Assembly: GCA_015061905.1 (NCBI GenBank)
Contig: SUVQ01000002.1
Coordinates: forward strand, 167,278-231,277
Length of the DNA: 64,000 bases
Direction: 5' to 3'
Source of the DNA: Verrucomicrobiota bacterium
Lineage (GTDB): Bacteria; Verrucomicrobiota; Verrucomicrobiia; Opitutales; UBA953
In this document: piece by piece, positions 1 through 9,285 of the stretch
Position numbering within the stretch: position 1 is the first letter of the stretch
How the letters are laid out: every line of letters begins with the position of its first letter
Made by a program: the position numbers and the translations under genes
Notes under the pieces: model-generated
Told to the model about the DNA's origin: nothing
The model's database searches: none
The model's input: the letters and a program-made list of their open reading frames with translations, nothing else

Positions 1-195
1 GGCGGCGGTTTCTTCAAAAATCGCCACGTTTTTTACGCCGTATTTTCGGGCGATTTCCGCGAGTTCGCGCCAACGGGAACGCGCGGCGATGCCGACGAGT
101 TGCGCCTTGTCGCGGTGTCCGTCCAATACTTTCAGCGTATTTTCGCCGATTGATCCCGTCGCGCCCAACAAAACTATTTTCCGCATCGTCGTCAT
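1..195 (-). CDS. dxr: 1-deoxy-D-xylulose 5-phosphate reductoisomerase, N-terminal part
   Basis: Dxr catalyses the NADPH-dependent step from DXP to MEP in the non-mevalonate isoprenoid pathway in the cytosol. The visible 65 codons begin MTTMRKIVLLGATGSIG and show the N-terminal Rossmann nucleotide-binding loop GATGSIG followed by ENTL, which is characteristic of the family. The gene runs off the left window edge, so the catalytic and metal-binding regions are not visible. The start could be at 195 or at the second ATG at 186; neither has a clear ribosome binding site. It is divergent from cysE. Confidence 0.85.
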   Translation of the reverse strand, partial: MTTMRKIVLLGATGSIGENTLKVLDGHRDKAQLVGIAARSRWRELAEIARKYGVKNVAIFEETAA

Positions 196-326
196 TTTTT
201 TTTGAGAAAAGCAAAGATGTTTTTCTTTCTAACACGTTCCCGCGCTGCGTGCGAAGTTTTTTAAACGTTTTTTTTTTTCTCTCGCCGCGCTCGCGCGTTC
301 ACGGTTTGATTTTGGTTTTTCATACA

Positions 327-1133
327 ATGAAGAATTGTTGCTCAGACGACATCGAAGAAGAAATCGACCTTTGGCAGGAAATGCGTTGCCGGGCGGAACA
401 AATGTTGCAGGCGGAACCGCTGATTGCGCACTTGTTCGTTGATTTTATTCTGTCGAAAAACAGTTTCGCCGACGCGCTCGCCACGCGCCTCGCGCATAAG
501 CTTTCGAGCACCCGGAAAGAATTTGATACTTTTTTTGCGCTTTCAAAGGAAGCGTTCACGGCAACGCCCCGCATTCTAATACAGGCACAGAACGACATGC
601 AGGCGACGGCGGATCGTGACCCGGCATGCGATTCCGTGCTCGCGCCGTTTCTTTGGTTCAAAGGCTTCCTCGCGCTTTCCGCCTACCGCGTATCGCATTA
701 CTTCTGGAACGCCGGGCGGCGGCATATCGCGCATTATTTGCAGAGCCACATTTCGGAAACGTTTTCGGTGGATATTCACCCGGCGGCAAATATCGGTTGC
801 GGAATTTTGCTCGACCACGCAACGGGCTTCGTTGTCGGCGAAACCGCCATTGTCGAAAATAACGTTTCGATACTTCACGCCGTTACGCTCGGCGGAACGG
901 GAAAAACGCGCGGAGACCGCCACCCGAAAGTGCGCTCGGGCGTGCTCATCGGTGCCGGTGCAAAAATTCTCGGCAATATCGAAATCGGCACCTGCGCCAA
1001 AGTCGGCGCAGGCTCGGTCGTTTTGGACAACGTTCCCGCGCACACAACGGTTGCCGGCGTTCCCGCGAAAATTGTCGGCATGGCAACGGAAGCGGAACCC
1101 AGCCTCGGCATGAATCATCAATTATTCAGTTAA
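327..1133 (+). CDS. cysE: Serine O-acetyltransferase
   Basis: Transfers acetyl from acetyl-CoA to L-serine, the first step of cysteine synthesis. The 268-residue protein has the all-helical N-terminal region and a C-terminal left-handed beta-helix built from hexapeptide repeats. Family signatures are VDIHPAANIG and LLDHATGFVVGE (catalytic Asp/His around residues 145-165), then LGGTGKTRGDRHP and GAGSVVLDNVPAHTTVAGVPAK. I chose the ATG at 327 because residues begin to resemble the family there; an in-frame upstream extension to 150 is low-complexity Phe/Ser sequence overlapping dxr. A short gap separates it from the DedA gene, so the two may be cotranscribed. Confidence 0.93.
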   Translation: MKNCCSDDIEEEIDLWQEMRCRAEQMLQAEPLIAHLFVDFILSKNSFADALATRLAHKLSSTRKEFDTFFALSKEAFTATPRILIQAQNDMQATADRDPACDSVLAPFLWFKGFLALSAYRVSHYFWNAGRRHIAHYLQSHISETFSVDIHPAANIGCGILLDHATGFVVGETAIVENNVSILHAVTLGGTGKTRGDRHPKVRSGVLIGAGAKILGNIEIGTCAKVGAGSVVLDNVPAHTTVAGVPAKIVGMATEAEPSLGMNHQLFS

Positions 1134-1155
1134 AAATAATAAAAAAAACGCACAC

Positions 1156-1791
1156 ATGGCAGAACTTATCAATTGGTGCTTTGAGCACATTAATTACTGG
1201 ACGGTTACGCTCTTTATGGCGATCGAAAGCTCGTTTATCCCGTTCCCGTCGGAAGCCGTCGTTCCGCCCGCCGCCTACAAAGCAGCCGCCGGCGAGATGA
1301 ATATTTTCCTCGTCGTTATTTTCGCAACCGTCGGAGCGAATATCGGCGCGCTCTTCAACTACGTTCTCGCGCGCTGGCTCGGACGCCCCTTCGTTTATAA
1401 ATTTGCCGCCAGCCGCCTCGGGCATCTTTGCCTTGTCGACGAGGAAAAAATCCGCCGCTCGGAAAGTTTTTTTGAAAAATACGGCATCATCGCGACGCTT
1501 ATCGGACGCCTCGTTCCCGTGATTCGTCAGTTTATCTCGATTCCTGCCGGATTGGCGAAAATGCCGATTTCGACCTTTCTGATTTACACCACCGTCGGTG
1601 CCGGAATTTGGAACATCATTCTCGCCGGAATCGGCTACTACCTGCATTCCTTTGTTCCGAAAGAACAACTCATGGACAAAGTTTACGAATACAGCCACGC
1701 GATCGGCTATTCAATTGCCGCGGTCGTCGCGCTCGGGCTCGCGTTCTTGGTTATCAAATCTTTTTTGAAGAAAAAAGCCTCCGAGAATTAA
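1156..1791 (+). CDS. DedA/VTT-family membrane protein
   Basis: A 211-residue polytopic inner-membrane protein of the DedA (VTT domain) family, whose members act in phospholipid flipping and membrane homeostasis. Visible family features are an N-terminal amphipathic entry with ESSFIPFPSEAVVPPAAY, a GANIGALFNYVLARWLGR segment and the central FEKYGIIATLIGRLVPVIRQFISIPAG motif with the conserved Arg residues. C-terminal hydrophobic helices and a short basic tail follow. It lies 22 bp after cysE and 50 bp before a membrane protease gene on the same strand. The family call is secure; the substrate is not known from sequence. Confidence 0.88.
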   Translation: MAELINWCFEHINYWTVTLFMAIESSFIPFPSEAVVPPAAYKAAAGEMNIFLVVIFATVGANIGALFNYVLARWLGRPFVYKFAASRLGHLCLVDEEKIRRSESFFEKYGIIATLIGRLVPVIRQFISIPAGLAKMPISTFLIYTTVGAGIWNIILAGIGYYLHSFVPKEQLMDKVYEYSHAIGYSIAAVVALGLAFLVIKSFLKKKASEN

Positions 1792-1841
1792 ACGCTTCGG
1801 AAAAAAATCCGCAGAAAAAAACACATTTTTAATTCCTTTCT

Positions 1842-3113
1842 ATGAATAGCCTTCAAATCATTTTTTTGATTTTGCTCGCCGCGAAAACCGCCGCATCGGT
1901 TTTCCTCGACGCGCTCAACCGCAAGGAAATCCTGCGCAACGCCAACCGCATTCCCGAGGCATTTCGCGATTCCGTCGACGAGCCGACGTATCGCAAATCC
2001 GTCGCCTATTCCCTGCGCAAAATTGATTTCGGCTACATCGAAACGTTTTTCAGTGCCGCCGTAACGCTCCTGCTCGTGATTTCGCTTTTGCCGCCGCTCT
2101 ACGATTTTGCGGGAACGCTTTTCGGACTAAACGACGAACTTTCCGGCTGGGCTCGCATTTGGCGCGAAGGCGCAGTTCTCGTCTTCATTTCCTCGCTCAT
2201 CGGGCTTCTCGACCTACCGTTTGACTGGTATGAAAATTTCCGCATCGAAGCTCAATTCGGCTTCAACAACTCGACACAAAAACTTTGGATTTCGGACAAA
2301 ATCAAAGGGCTGATTCTCGGTTGCGTCATCGGACTTCCGCTCCTTTGGGCAATTATCGCCTTTTACTACGCGTTCCCGCAAACCTGGTGGATTTGGGCGC
2401 AAGCATTTTTCATCGGCTTTCAGTTGCTGATGCTCGTCATTTTCCCGAAAGTTATTCTGCCGCTTTTCAACAAACTTTCCCCTTTGCCGGAAGGCGAGTT
2501 GCGCGACACGCTCAATTCGCTTGCCGAACGTTGCGGCTTCATCGCAAAAAAAATCGAAATCATCGACGGCTCCAAGCGTTCCGGGCATTCCAACGCGTAT
2601 TTCACCGGCTTCGGGAAATGGCGTCGTATCGTGCTTTTCGATACACTCGTTGAACAACTTTCGCCGAAAGAAATCGAAGCCGTGCTCGCTCACGAAATCG
2701 GGCATTCCAAGCGCGGGCACATCACGAAGCGGCTCATCGTCTCCTCCGTTATCGGGCTGGCGATGCTCGGCTTTGTCGGCTGGCTTTTGGGACAACAGGA
2801 ATTTTTCACGGCGTTCGGCTTCGAATTTGTTCCCGGGCTCATGCTCGTTCCCGCGTTTTTACTCCTCTCGCAAATCGCTCCGCTCATCACTTTTTGGATT
2901 TCTCCGGTCTCCGCGCATTTCTCGCGCAAACACGAATACGAAGCCGACGATTTTGCCAAAAAAGCAACGGGAACGCCGGAAACGCTTATTTCCGCGTTGC
3001 ACAAGTTGCATGAAAAAAATCTCAGCAACCTGACGCCGCACCCGCTTTACAGCGCATTTTTCTACTCGCACCCGACGCTTGCCGAGCGCGAAAAAGCGCT
3101 GAGAAAACCCTGA
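1842..3113 (+). CDS. M48-family membrane zinc metalloprotease (Ste24-like CAAX protease)
   Basis: A 423-residue integral membrane protease with the architecture of Ste24/CAAX prenyl protease 1. It has several N-terminal membrane helices, a catalytic VLAHEIGHSKRGH motif around residue 283 (HEXXH zinc site), and the third ligand in the downstream HEYEADDFA motif around residue 365. The conserved SxRSGHSNAYFTG segment precedes the active site. Bacterial homologues take part in membrane protein quality control. The gene follows the DedA gene and converges on rsmI. Confidence 0.9.
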   Translation: MNSLQIIFLILLAAKTAASVFLDALNRKEILRNANRIPEAFRDSVDEPTYRKSVAYSLRKIDFGYIETFFSAAVTLLLVISLLPPLYDFAGTLFGLNDELSGWARIWREGAVLVFISSLIGLLDLPFDWYENFRIEAQFGFNNSTQKLWISDKIKGLILGCVIGLPLLWAIIAFYYAFPQTWWIWAQAFFIGFQLLMLVIFPKVILPLFNKLSPLPEGELRDTLNSLAERCGFIAKKIEIIDGSKRSGHSNAYFTGFGKWRRIVLFDTLVEQLSPKEIEAVLAHEIGHSKRGHITKRLIVSSVIGLAMLGFVGWLLGQQEFFTAFGFEFVPGLMLVPAFLLLSQIAPLITFWISPVSAHFSRKHEYEADDFAKKATGTPETLISALHKLHEKNLSNLTPHPLYSAFFYSHPTLAEREKALRKP

Positions 3114-3153
3114 CGCGAGCTTCGCGCTACGCGGCGCGTTCCCGCCGTTTTTT

Positions 3154-3891
3154 CTACAACGCAAAGCTTTCCGGCGCGATGAGAACGACAAATTCTCCCT
3201 TGAGGTTTTTTCCCGTAAGTTTCGGCAAAACCTCGGCAATCGTTCCCGTCAGCACCGTTTCGTGAAGCTTCGTCAACTCGCGCGCAAAGCAAACCACGCG
3301 CCGCTCACCGAGCACTTCCGCAATTTCTTCCGCAAATGCACGAATGCGGTGGCAGGATTCGTAAACCGCCAGCGTTATTTTTGAGCTTCGATTTTCTTCG
3401 AGAAAACGCCGCCGCGCCGCCGTTTTCGGAGCCAAAAATCCGTGATACGCAAAAGCGTTGGTCGGCAAGCCGCTCACGGAAAGTGCCGCCACCAACGCGC
3501 AGGGACCGGGAACGCTTTCGACCGCAAGCCCTTGTCGGCGGCACTCGCGCACGACGCGAAAACCGGGATCCGAAAGCGTAGGCGTTCCCGCGTCGCAAAC
3601 CAGCGCGACATGCGCGCCCGACGCAATTTTTGCCGCGATTCCGGCGGCGGAAGCCTGCTCGTTGTGTTCGTGGTAAGCGAGTAGCGGACGGGATATTTCG
3701 AATTTCCGGAGCAAATTCCCCGTCGTGCGCGTGTCTTCGCAGGCGATAAAATCGGCGGCGGAAAGAGTTTCTTTCGCGCGCGGAGAAAGATCCTCAAGAT
3801 TCCCGATCGGCGTTGCGACTACGCTCAGGCGAGCTTTTTGCGGGAACGCGTTTTCCCTTTCCGTGCATTCTGCTGAAAAATCGTTTTCCAT
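3154..3891 (-). CDS. rsmI: 16S rRNA (cytidine1402-2'-O)-methyltransferase
   Basis: RsmI 2'-O-methylates C1402 in the decoding centre of 16S rRNA using S-adenosylmethionine. The protein (245 residues from the ATG at 3891) contains the tetrapyrrole-methylase fold signatures ATPIGNLEDLSPRA, ACEDTRTTGNLLRKF, YHEHNE, LVCDAGTPTLSDPGFRVV, VPGPCALVAALSVSGLPT and FHGFLAPK-like (here YHGFLAPK). I preferred ATG 3891 over a TTG ten codons upstream, because the ATG avoids overlap with the preceding gene and leaves a 16-bp gap. It lies downstream of the phosphoesterase gene, probably in one operon. Confidence 0.92.
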   Translation of the reverse strand: MENDFSAECTERENAFPQKARLSVVATPIGNLEDLSPRAKETLSAADFIACEDTRTTGNLLRKFEISRPLLAYHEHNEQASAAGIAAKIASGAHVALVCDAGTPTLSDPGFRVVRECRRQGLAVESVPGPCALVAALSVSGLPTNAFAYHGFLAPKTAARRRFLEENRSSKITLAVYESCHRIRAFAEEIAEVLGERRVVCFARELTKLHETVLTGTIAEVLPKLTGKNLKGEFVVLIAPESFAL

Positions 3892-3907
3892 GAGAAAAAA
3901 ATTACGC

Positions 3908-5056
3908 TCAAAAAATATCAATCACGACAAGCTCCGAACAGCTTCCGATACGATACGGAATGTGCCAAAGCCCCAGACCGGACGTCACGTAGCCGTGCGT
4001 TCCCGCCTCTTTCCAATGCCCGTAAACATACGGATTAAACAAGCCGACGAGCCATGTCGCCGGCCAAAGCTGTCCGTTGTGCGTGTGTCCGCTAAAAACG
4101 AAATCCGCACCCGCGCGCACGGCTTCGTCCGCGCCTTTGGGCTGATGGTCAAATACGAAAAGAAAAGCATCTTCCATTGCCGCGCTCGGCAGGCTTTCAA
4201 GCAAATCCGCCAGCGGCATGCGGGAACGGTTGCTCGCATCGTCGCGCCCGACGAATACGATTTTCATGCCCATGCCGTCGTTTACAAGCACCGCGTCGTC
4301 GATAAACAGGCGAATCCCCGCGCGGCGAAAAAACGCCTTTTGCTTTTCGATATCGCCGAAGTATTCGTGATTTCCGAAATTTGCAAAAATACCGAGCGGA
4401 GCGTCTATTTTTTTCAAAACTTCGTCTAAATTTTCCGCTTCCACCGGCTCAATGCGCCCGTCGATTAAATCTCCGGCGATTACGAGCAAATCCGGGCGCT
4501 GCGCGTTAATGAGGCGCACGAACCGCTCTGCACGTTCCCGCCCGATTCGCGTCCCCAAGTGCCAATCCGCCGTTGCCGCGACGCGCAATCTCGGCTCCGC
4601 CTTCCTCGCCTCCTCCGCCGAAACTTCGTAAACTTCCCCGGCTTCCGGATTCCACGCCAAATACCGCACTTCCGGATTTTCAAACTTCCAAAATCCGTAA
4701 ATACAAACTGCCGCAATCAACGCGACGCCCGCTCCCGCAAAAGCATATTTGAAGCGGCGAACTGCCGGAAAAAACTTAAACGCAAGCGTTCCCGCCGCCG
4801 CCCAAAGTGCCAGATAAACCATCGGCACGAGTGCCCACGCAAGAAATTCCCAAGCGAAAGCAAAAAGCGGATTTTCGTGCGCACGAAGTAAAAAACCGAC
4901 AAACGAAAGCGCAAAAATGCCGAGCACCGCCAACGCCGTTCCCGCCGCCGCAATCTGCAATTTTCTGTCCGGCGCAAAAAATTTCCACAACGCCCAAGCA
5001 AGAAAAAGATTAAGCCCGAGTATCGTTCCCGGCAAAGCTAAGAAAAAAATCCACAT
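3908..5056 (-). CDS. Membrane-anchored metallophosphoesterase (YkuE/YaeI-type)
   Basis: A 382-residue calcineurin-like phosphoesterase preceded by about four N-terminal membrane helices. The binuclear metal motifs occur in order: ADWHLG (D-x-H), VIAGDLIDG (GDxx), FGNHEYFG (GNHE), a VFDHQP segment and SGHTHNGQ (GHxH). Homologues of this layout are implicated in hydrolysis of lipid-linked pyrophosphates such as UDP-diacylglucosamine, but the substrate cannot be assigned from sequence. It is followed closely by rsmI on the same strand. Upstream is a 208-bp gap to the divergent methyltransferase gene. Confidence 0.85.
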   Translation of the reverse strand: MWIFFLALPGTILGLNLFLAWALWKFFAPDRKLQIAAAGTALAVLGIFALSFVGFLLRAHENPLFAFAWEFLAWALVPMVYLALWAAAGTLAFKFFPAVRRFKYAFAGAGVALIAAVCIYGFWKFENPEVRYLAWNPEAGEVYEVSAEEARKAEPRLRVAATADWHLGTRIGRERAERFVRLINAQRPDLLVIAGDLIDGRIEPVEAENLDEVLKKIDAPLGIFANFGNHEYFGDIEKQKAFFRRAGIRLFIDDAVLVNDGMGMKIVFVGRDDASNRSRMPLADLLESLPSAAMEDAFLFVFDHQPKGADEAVRAGADFVFSGHTHNGQLWPATWLVGLFNPYVYGHWKEAGTHGYVTSGLGLWHIPYRIGSCSELVVIDIF

Positions 5057-5264
5057 TTCGTAAGATTCTACCGAGGAAAACTTTTTTGAGAAACAGAATT
5101 TTCCGCCCGCACGAAAATTCCGGGGTAAAGTGCCGCGAATGCAAAGTTTTTAAGCATTTCTAAAGCAAGCGCAGCACCGGCAAAGTTTTTTCTAAAAAAA
5201 CGCTCACGCGTTCCCGCCGAGAAACTGTTCGCTAAAATCCGGGAAATATAAGAAAATCTCCCGC

Positions 5265-6419
5265 ATGAAACAAATTCGCCTCAAACTCGCCGCGCGCCCG
5301 GCACGCGTTATTTTCGGTCATCCTTGGGTTTTTTCCGGAGAAATCGAAACCCCGCCGCGCATTGCCGACGGGGACGCCGCCGAACTTCTCGACACGCGCG
5401 GACGCTCGCTCGGATGCGGCATTTGGAATGCGAAATCTCAAATCGTGTGGCGAAAATTTTCGTCGGCGCTCTGCGACTGGAACGAGGAATTTATTGCCGC
5501 CGCCTTGGAAAAAGCCGTCTCCAAGCGCGTTCCCGCTCCCGCATCGCGCCGCATCGTTTGGTCCGAGGCGGACTCGCTCCCGGGGCTCGTCGTCGATCGC
5601 TTCGAAGATTCTCTCGTCGTTCAGGCGCTCACGGCGGGAACGGACAAGATGTTGCCGTTCATCGCAGGTTGGCTCGACAAAAATCTTTCGCCGAAAGAAA
5701 TCATCTTTCGCAATGATGCACCGTCGCGCCGCTTTGAAGGGTTGGAAAATTCCATTTCATTTTACAAAAACCGCCCGCATGAACCGCGTTGGTTCGAAAT
5801 TGACGGCGTGCGCTATTTCCTCGATTTGGCAAACGGGCAAAAAACCGGATTTTACCTCGACCAGCGCGAACAACACGCAAACGTTGCCAAATACGCACGC
5901 GGAAAAACCGTGCTCGACGCCTGCTGCAATCAAGGCGGCTTCTCCTTCCAATGCGCCAAAGCGGGCGCGGCGGGAACGCTCGGAATCGACATTTCCGAAT
6001 TCGCCGTCGAAACCTGCCGCCGCAACGCGACCGAAAACGGTTTTGAAAATTGTGCCTTCGAAACGGCAAATCTTTTTGACTGGTTCGGCGCCAATCGGGA
6101 ACGCAAGTTCGACGTAATCGTTCTCGACCCGCCGCCGTTCGCGCGCTCAAAAAGTGCCCTCGAAGGCGCACTTCGCGGCTACAAGGAACTGAATTTGCGT
6201 GCGCTCAAAATGCTCAATCCCGGCGGCATTCTCGCCACGTATTCCTGCTCCCAGCGCGTCGGACTCGAAAAATACATCGACGTTGTTTCCCGCGCCGCGC
6301 ACGACGCCAAGCGCAACGTTTCCCTGCTCGAAATCACCGGTCAGCCCGAAGACCATCCCTGCCTGCTCAATTTCCCGGAAAGCCATTACTTGAAGGGGCT
6401 TATTTTGCGCGCCGAATAA
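5265..6419 (+). CDS. Class I SAM-dependent rRNA methyltransferase (RlmI-like, PUA domain)
   Basis: A 384-residue protein of the RlmI/RlmK-type family that methylates 23S rRNA cytosine C5 (m5C1962 in E. coli). Residues 1-75 form a PUA-like RNA-binding domain (KLAARPARVIFGHPWVFSGEIE). The Rossmann methyltransferase core follows, with TGFYLDQREQ, the SAM-binding DACCNQGGFSFQCAKAGA (motif I), IDIS (motif II) and catalytic VLDPPPFARSK. A late SCSQ motif carries a cysteine. Length is normal for the family. It precedes dgkA by about 75 bp. Confidence 0.87.
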   Translation: MKQIRLKLAARPARVIFGHPWVFSGEIETPPRIADGDAAELLDTRGRSLGCGIWNAKSQIVWRKFSSALCDWNEEFIAAALEKAVSKRVPAPASRRIVWSEADSLPGLVVDRFEDSLVVQALTAGTDKMLPFIAGWLDKNLSPKEIIFRNDAPSRRFEGLENSISFYKNRPHEPRWFEIDGVRYFLDLANGQKTGFYLDQREQHANVAKYARGKTVLDACCNQGGFSFQCAKAGAAGTLGIDISEFAVETCRRNATENGFENCAFETANLFDWFGANRERKFDVIVLDPPPFARSKSALEGALRGYKELNLRALKMLNPGGILATYSCSQRVGLEKYIDVVSRAAHDAKRNVSLLEITGQPEDHPCLLNFPESHYLKGLILRAE

Positions 6420-6494
6420 AATTTTGCTTTTTTTTCAAAAAACAGCATCTAAGGGGTCGCCAAAACGTAAATTTTACGTTTCAATACGCGTGAA

Positions 6495-6944
6495 ATGTCG
6501 AAAAACGAAAAGCACTTTGCGGAAAAACAAAAATCCAAAGGCGGGATTGCCCGAATTTGGCGTGCGTTTCGCTACACTTGTGCCGGGTTCGCGGCGGCAT
6601 TCCGCGGAGAACAGGCATTCCGGCAGGAAGTTTTCGTTTTCGTTCCCGCGACCGTTCTCGTTTTAATTTCACCGATTGATTGGATTTTTAAAGCGGCTTT
6701 GCTGTTCCCGCTCGCACTCATTCTCGCCGTCGAGTTGATCAATTCCGCCATCGAAGCCGTTGTTGACGATATTTCCACGGATTACCGAGAGCTCGCCAAA
6801 CGCGCGAAGGATTTCGGCTCCGCCGCCGTTTTTTGCACCATCGTTTCCGCCGTTATCATCTGGGTCGCCGTCATTTCGCACTGCTTCGCAATCGGACAAT
6901 TCGACGCATGGTTTCCCTACGGAGTCGCAATTGCCGCCAAATAG
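6495..6944 (+). CDS. dgkA: Diacylglycerol kinase (DgkA family)
   Basis: A small integral membrane lipid kinase that phosphorylates diacylglycerol or undecaprenol with ATP. The 149-residue sequence has a basic cytosolic start, FRYTCAGFAAAFRGEQAFRQE, and the family signature VELINSAIEAVVDDIS that carries the catalytic Glu. Three hydrophobic helices are visible. It is followed by the oxidoreductase gene, whose ATG lies two bases after this TAG stop, which indicates translational coupling. The region before it (6440-6490) holds a short AACGTAAA/TTTTACGTT dyad that may be a terminator or promoter element. Confidence 0.9.
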   Translation: MSKNEKHFAEKQKSKGGIARIWRAFRYTCAGFAAAFRGEQAFRQEVFVFVPATVLVLISPIDWIFKAALLFPLALILAVELINSAIEAVVDDISTDYRELAKRAKDFGSAAVFCTIVSAVIIWVAVISHCFAIGQFDAWFPYGVAIAAK

Positions 6945-6946
6945 TC

Positions 6947-8386
6947 ATGACGGCAAAAACAGCGAAGGAAATTAGAGCGGATGTGCTCATCATCGGCGCC
7001 GGCATGAGCGGACTCGCCGCCGGAATCCGCCTCGCGCATTTCGGGAAAAAGGTTCTGCTCGTCGATCGCCACTACTCCGTCGGCGGGCTCAACGGATTCT
7101 ATACCATCGACGGGCGCGGCTACGACGTCGGGCTCCACGCGATGACCAATTACGTTCCCGCCGGCACCAAAAACGCGCCGCTGACCAAGCTTTTGCGCCA
7201 GCTCCGAATCCGCTACGAAGAGCTCGATCTCTGCCCGCAACGCGAATCCGCCATTCACGCCTTCGGAAACAAACTCCGCTTTTCCAACGATTTTTCCCTT
7301 TTCGAAAGCGAAATCGCGCAGGCGTTCCCGCAGGAAATCGACGGTTTCCGCAAACTCGACGAATTTCTTAAAAACTTTGACGAAACCGCCCTCGACGCCA
7401 AAGACAGCTCCGCACGCGCCTGCGTCGGCAATTTTTTGCGTTCCCGCGAACTCGTCGACTCGCTTTTCATTCCGCTTTCTTTCTACGGAAGCTCCCTGCC
7501 CGACGATATGGCGCTTCCGCAATTTGCCATCATGTGGCGAAGCATTTTCCGCGAAGGTTTCGCCCGCCCGCACATCGGCGTGCGCCAAATCCTGCGTCTG
7601 CTGAATAAAAAATTCTCGGAGGCGGGCGGCATTAGAAAATTGCGTTGCGGTGTGAAAAAAATTCATGTCGAAAACGCTCGCGCCGTTGCCGCCGAGCTTG
7701 ACGACGGCACACGCGTTTACGCCGATAAAATTCTTTCCTCCGCCGGATCCACGGAAACCATGCGGCTCTGCTCTCACGTTCCCGCCGATTTCGGGGCGGA
7801 AAATATCGGGCAACTCGGCTTCTGCGAAACCATTTCCGTGCTCGATGCCTCTCCCGAAAAGGATTTCGGCTGGAACGAAACCATCATCTTTTTTAACGAC
7901 GCGGAAAAATTTAATTATCGCACGCCGCCCGGCTTGATTGATCCCCGCTCCGGCGTAATTTGTATCCCGAATAATTATACATGGAGCGATCCCGCGCGCG
8001 CGCCGCAGGAAGGTTGCCTACGCGTAACCTGCCTCGCCAATTACGCACAATGGAAAGCCCTTCGGAAACGCGGGGAAGAAGCCTACGCGCAGGCAAAAGC
8101 CCTTGCTTACGAAAAACTGCTCGATGTCGCACTGACGCACCTCGCGCCCGTATCCGAAGAAAAAATACGCGCGAAACTCCTCGCCAAAGACATGTTCACG
8201 CCGCTTACCGTGGAGCGTTTTTCCGGCAAACTCGGCGGCGCTATTTACGGAGCCACACATAAAAACCGGACGGGAACGACGGATGTCAAAAACCTTTTCC
8301 TCTGCGGCACAGATCAAGGTTTTCTCGGGATTACGGGCGCGATGCTCTCCGGAATTTCAATGGCGAACCTTCACGGACTAAGCTGA
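6947..8386 (+). CDS. FAD-dependent oxidoreductase, phytoene desaturase-like
   Basis: A 479-residue flavoprotein of the CrtI/amine-oxidase-like superfamily. The N-terminus has the dinucleotide-binding motif VLIIGAGMSGLAAGIRLAHFG with acidic VDRHYSVGGLNGFY next. A C-terminal FLCGTDQGFLGITGAMLSG segment closes the FAD site. The family includes carotenoid desaturases and isomerases and all-trans-retinol saturases; the substrate cannot be assigned. The start at 6947 follows directly after the dgkA stop. An in-frame extension into dgkA is possible but is not conserved-looking. The next gene begins 6 bp downstream. Confidence 0.85.
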   Translation: MTAKTAKEIRADVLIIGAGMSGLAAGIRLAHFGKKVLLVDRHYSVGGLNGFYTIDGRGYDVGLHAMTNYVPAGTKNAPLTKLLRQLRIRYEELDLCPQRESAIHAFGNKLRFSNDFSLFESEIAQAFPQEIDGFRKLDEFLKNFDETALDAKDSSARACVGNFLRSRELVDSLFIPLSFYGSSLPDDMALPQFAIMWRSIFREGFARPHIGVRQILRLLNKKFSEAGGIRKLRCGVKKIHVENARAVAAELDDGTRVYADKILSSAGSTETMRLCSHVPADFGAENIGQLGFCETISVLDASPEKDFGWNETIIFFNDAEKFNYRTPPGLIDPRSGVICIPNNYTWSDPARAPQEGCLRVTCLANYAQWKALRKRGEEAYAQAKALAYEKLLDVALTHLAPVSEEKIRAKLLAKDMFTPLTVERFSGKLGGAIYGATHKNRTGTTDVKNLFLCGTDQGFLGITGAMLSGISMANLHGLS

Positions 8387-8392
8387 ACGCGC

Positions 8393-9274
8393 ATGAATAT
8401 TTCTCTTCTCACAACGGATTTCCCCGGATACGCCCTGCTTGATTCCGGAAACCGGCGAAAGCTGGAACAGTTCGGTAGCATTCGCATCATTCGCAGCGAG
8501 CCGAAAGCGTGGTGGTCGCCGACGCTCCCGCCGGACGAATGGAAAAAAGCCGTTGCAATCCACGAAGACGATTCCCGCGAAGGTCGGTGGAAATTCCGCG
8601 GGAACGCCGTGCCCGAGCCGTGGAGCTTGCGCTTTCGCGACGCCTTCGCCTTGCAGCTTCGCTTTATGGATCGCTCCAAGCAAATCGGAGCTTTTCCCGA
8701 GCAGTCTCCGCATTGGGATTGGATTTTGAAAAATCCCGTAAACGGAAAAAAGCCGATGCGTTTGCTCAATCTTTTCGGCTACACCGGAGCAGCAACGCTC
8801 GCGGCAGCGCGCGCAGGCTGGCACGTAACGCACGTCGACGCGTCCAAGCCGGCCGTTGCCTGGGGACGCCGCAATCAGGAACTTTCCGGACTCGGGAACG
8901 CGCCCGTTCGCTGGATTCTTGAAGATGCCGTAAAATTCTGCCGCAGAGAAGCACGGCGCGGGAACGCTTACGAGGCGATTTTGCTTGATCCGCCGGCATT
9001 CGGGCGCGGCCCCGACGGCGAACTCTGGAAGGTGGAACGCGATTTGCCCGATTTGCTTCGCGTTTGCCGCGATCTGCTTTCTCCGGACGCGCGAGCGCTC
9101 ATTCTTACGATTTATACGATTGATGCGTCTTCCGTTCTCTGCGGAAATTTACTCGCAGAAACAACGGCACATTTACCCGGCGGGAAAATTGAAATCGGAG
9201 AGCTCGCCACGCGTGAAAGCTCGCCCGCCGCGCGCCTTTTGCCGCTCTCGCTTTGGGCACGTTGGAGCCGCTAA
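8393..9274 (+). CDS. Class I SAM-dependent methyltransferase
   Basis: A 293-residue methyltransferase related to the RlmI/RlmK superfamily but without an obvious PUA domain. Motifs are LNLFGYTGAATLAAARAGW (SAM motif I), HVDASKPAVAWG (motif II), and ILLDPPAFGRGPDGELWK, the DPPxF catalytic loop typical of rRNA base methyltransferases. The N-terminal 100 residues contain WSPTLPPDEWKKA and WKFRG, common to this subfamily, which is often labelled as an oxidoreductase in databases. The target is unknown, probably rRNA. It lies 6 bp after the oxidoreductase and converges on the nuclease gene. Confidence 0.83.
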   Translation: MNISLLTTDFPGYALLDSGNRRKLEQFGSIRIIRSEPKAWWSPTLPPDEWKKAVAIHEDDSREGRWKFRGNAVPEPWSLRFRDAFALQLRFMDRSKQIGAFPEQSPHWDWILKNPVNGKKPMRLLNLFGYTGAATLAAARAGWHVTHVDASKPAVAWGRRNQELSGLGNAPVRWILEDAVKFCRREARRGNAYEAILLDPPAFGRGPDGELWKVERDLPDLLRVCRDLLSPDARALILTIYTIDASSVLCGNLLAETTAHLPGGKIEIGELATRESSPAARLLPLSLWARWSR

Positions 9275-9285
9275 ATCTTCCGAGA

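Noticed and set aside
576..1121. Long antisense reading frames opposite cysE and other host genes
   Set aside because: They mirror real genes in a GC-rich-third-position sequence and have no family-like residues; treated as shadows.
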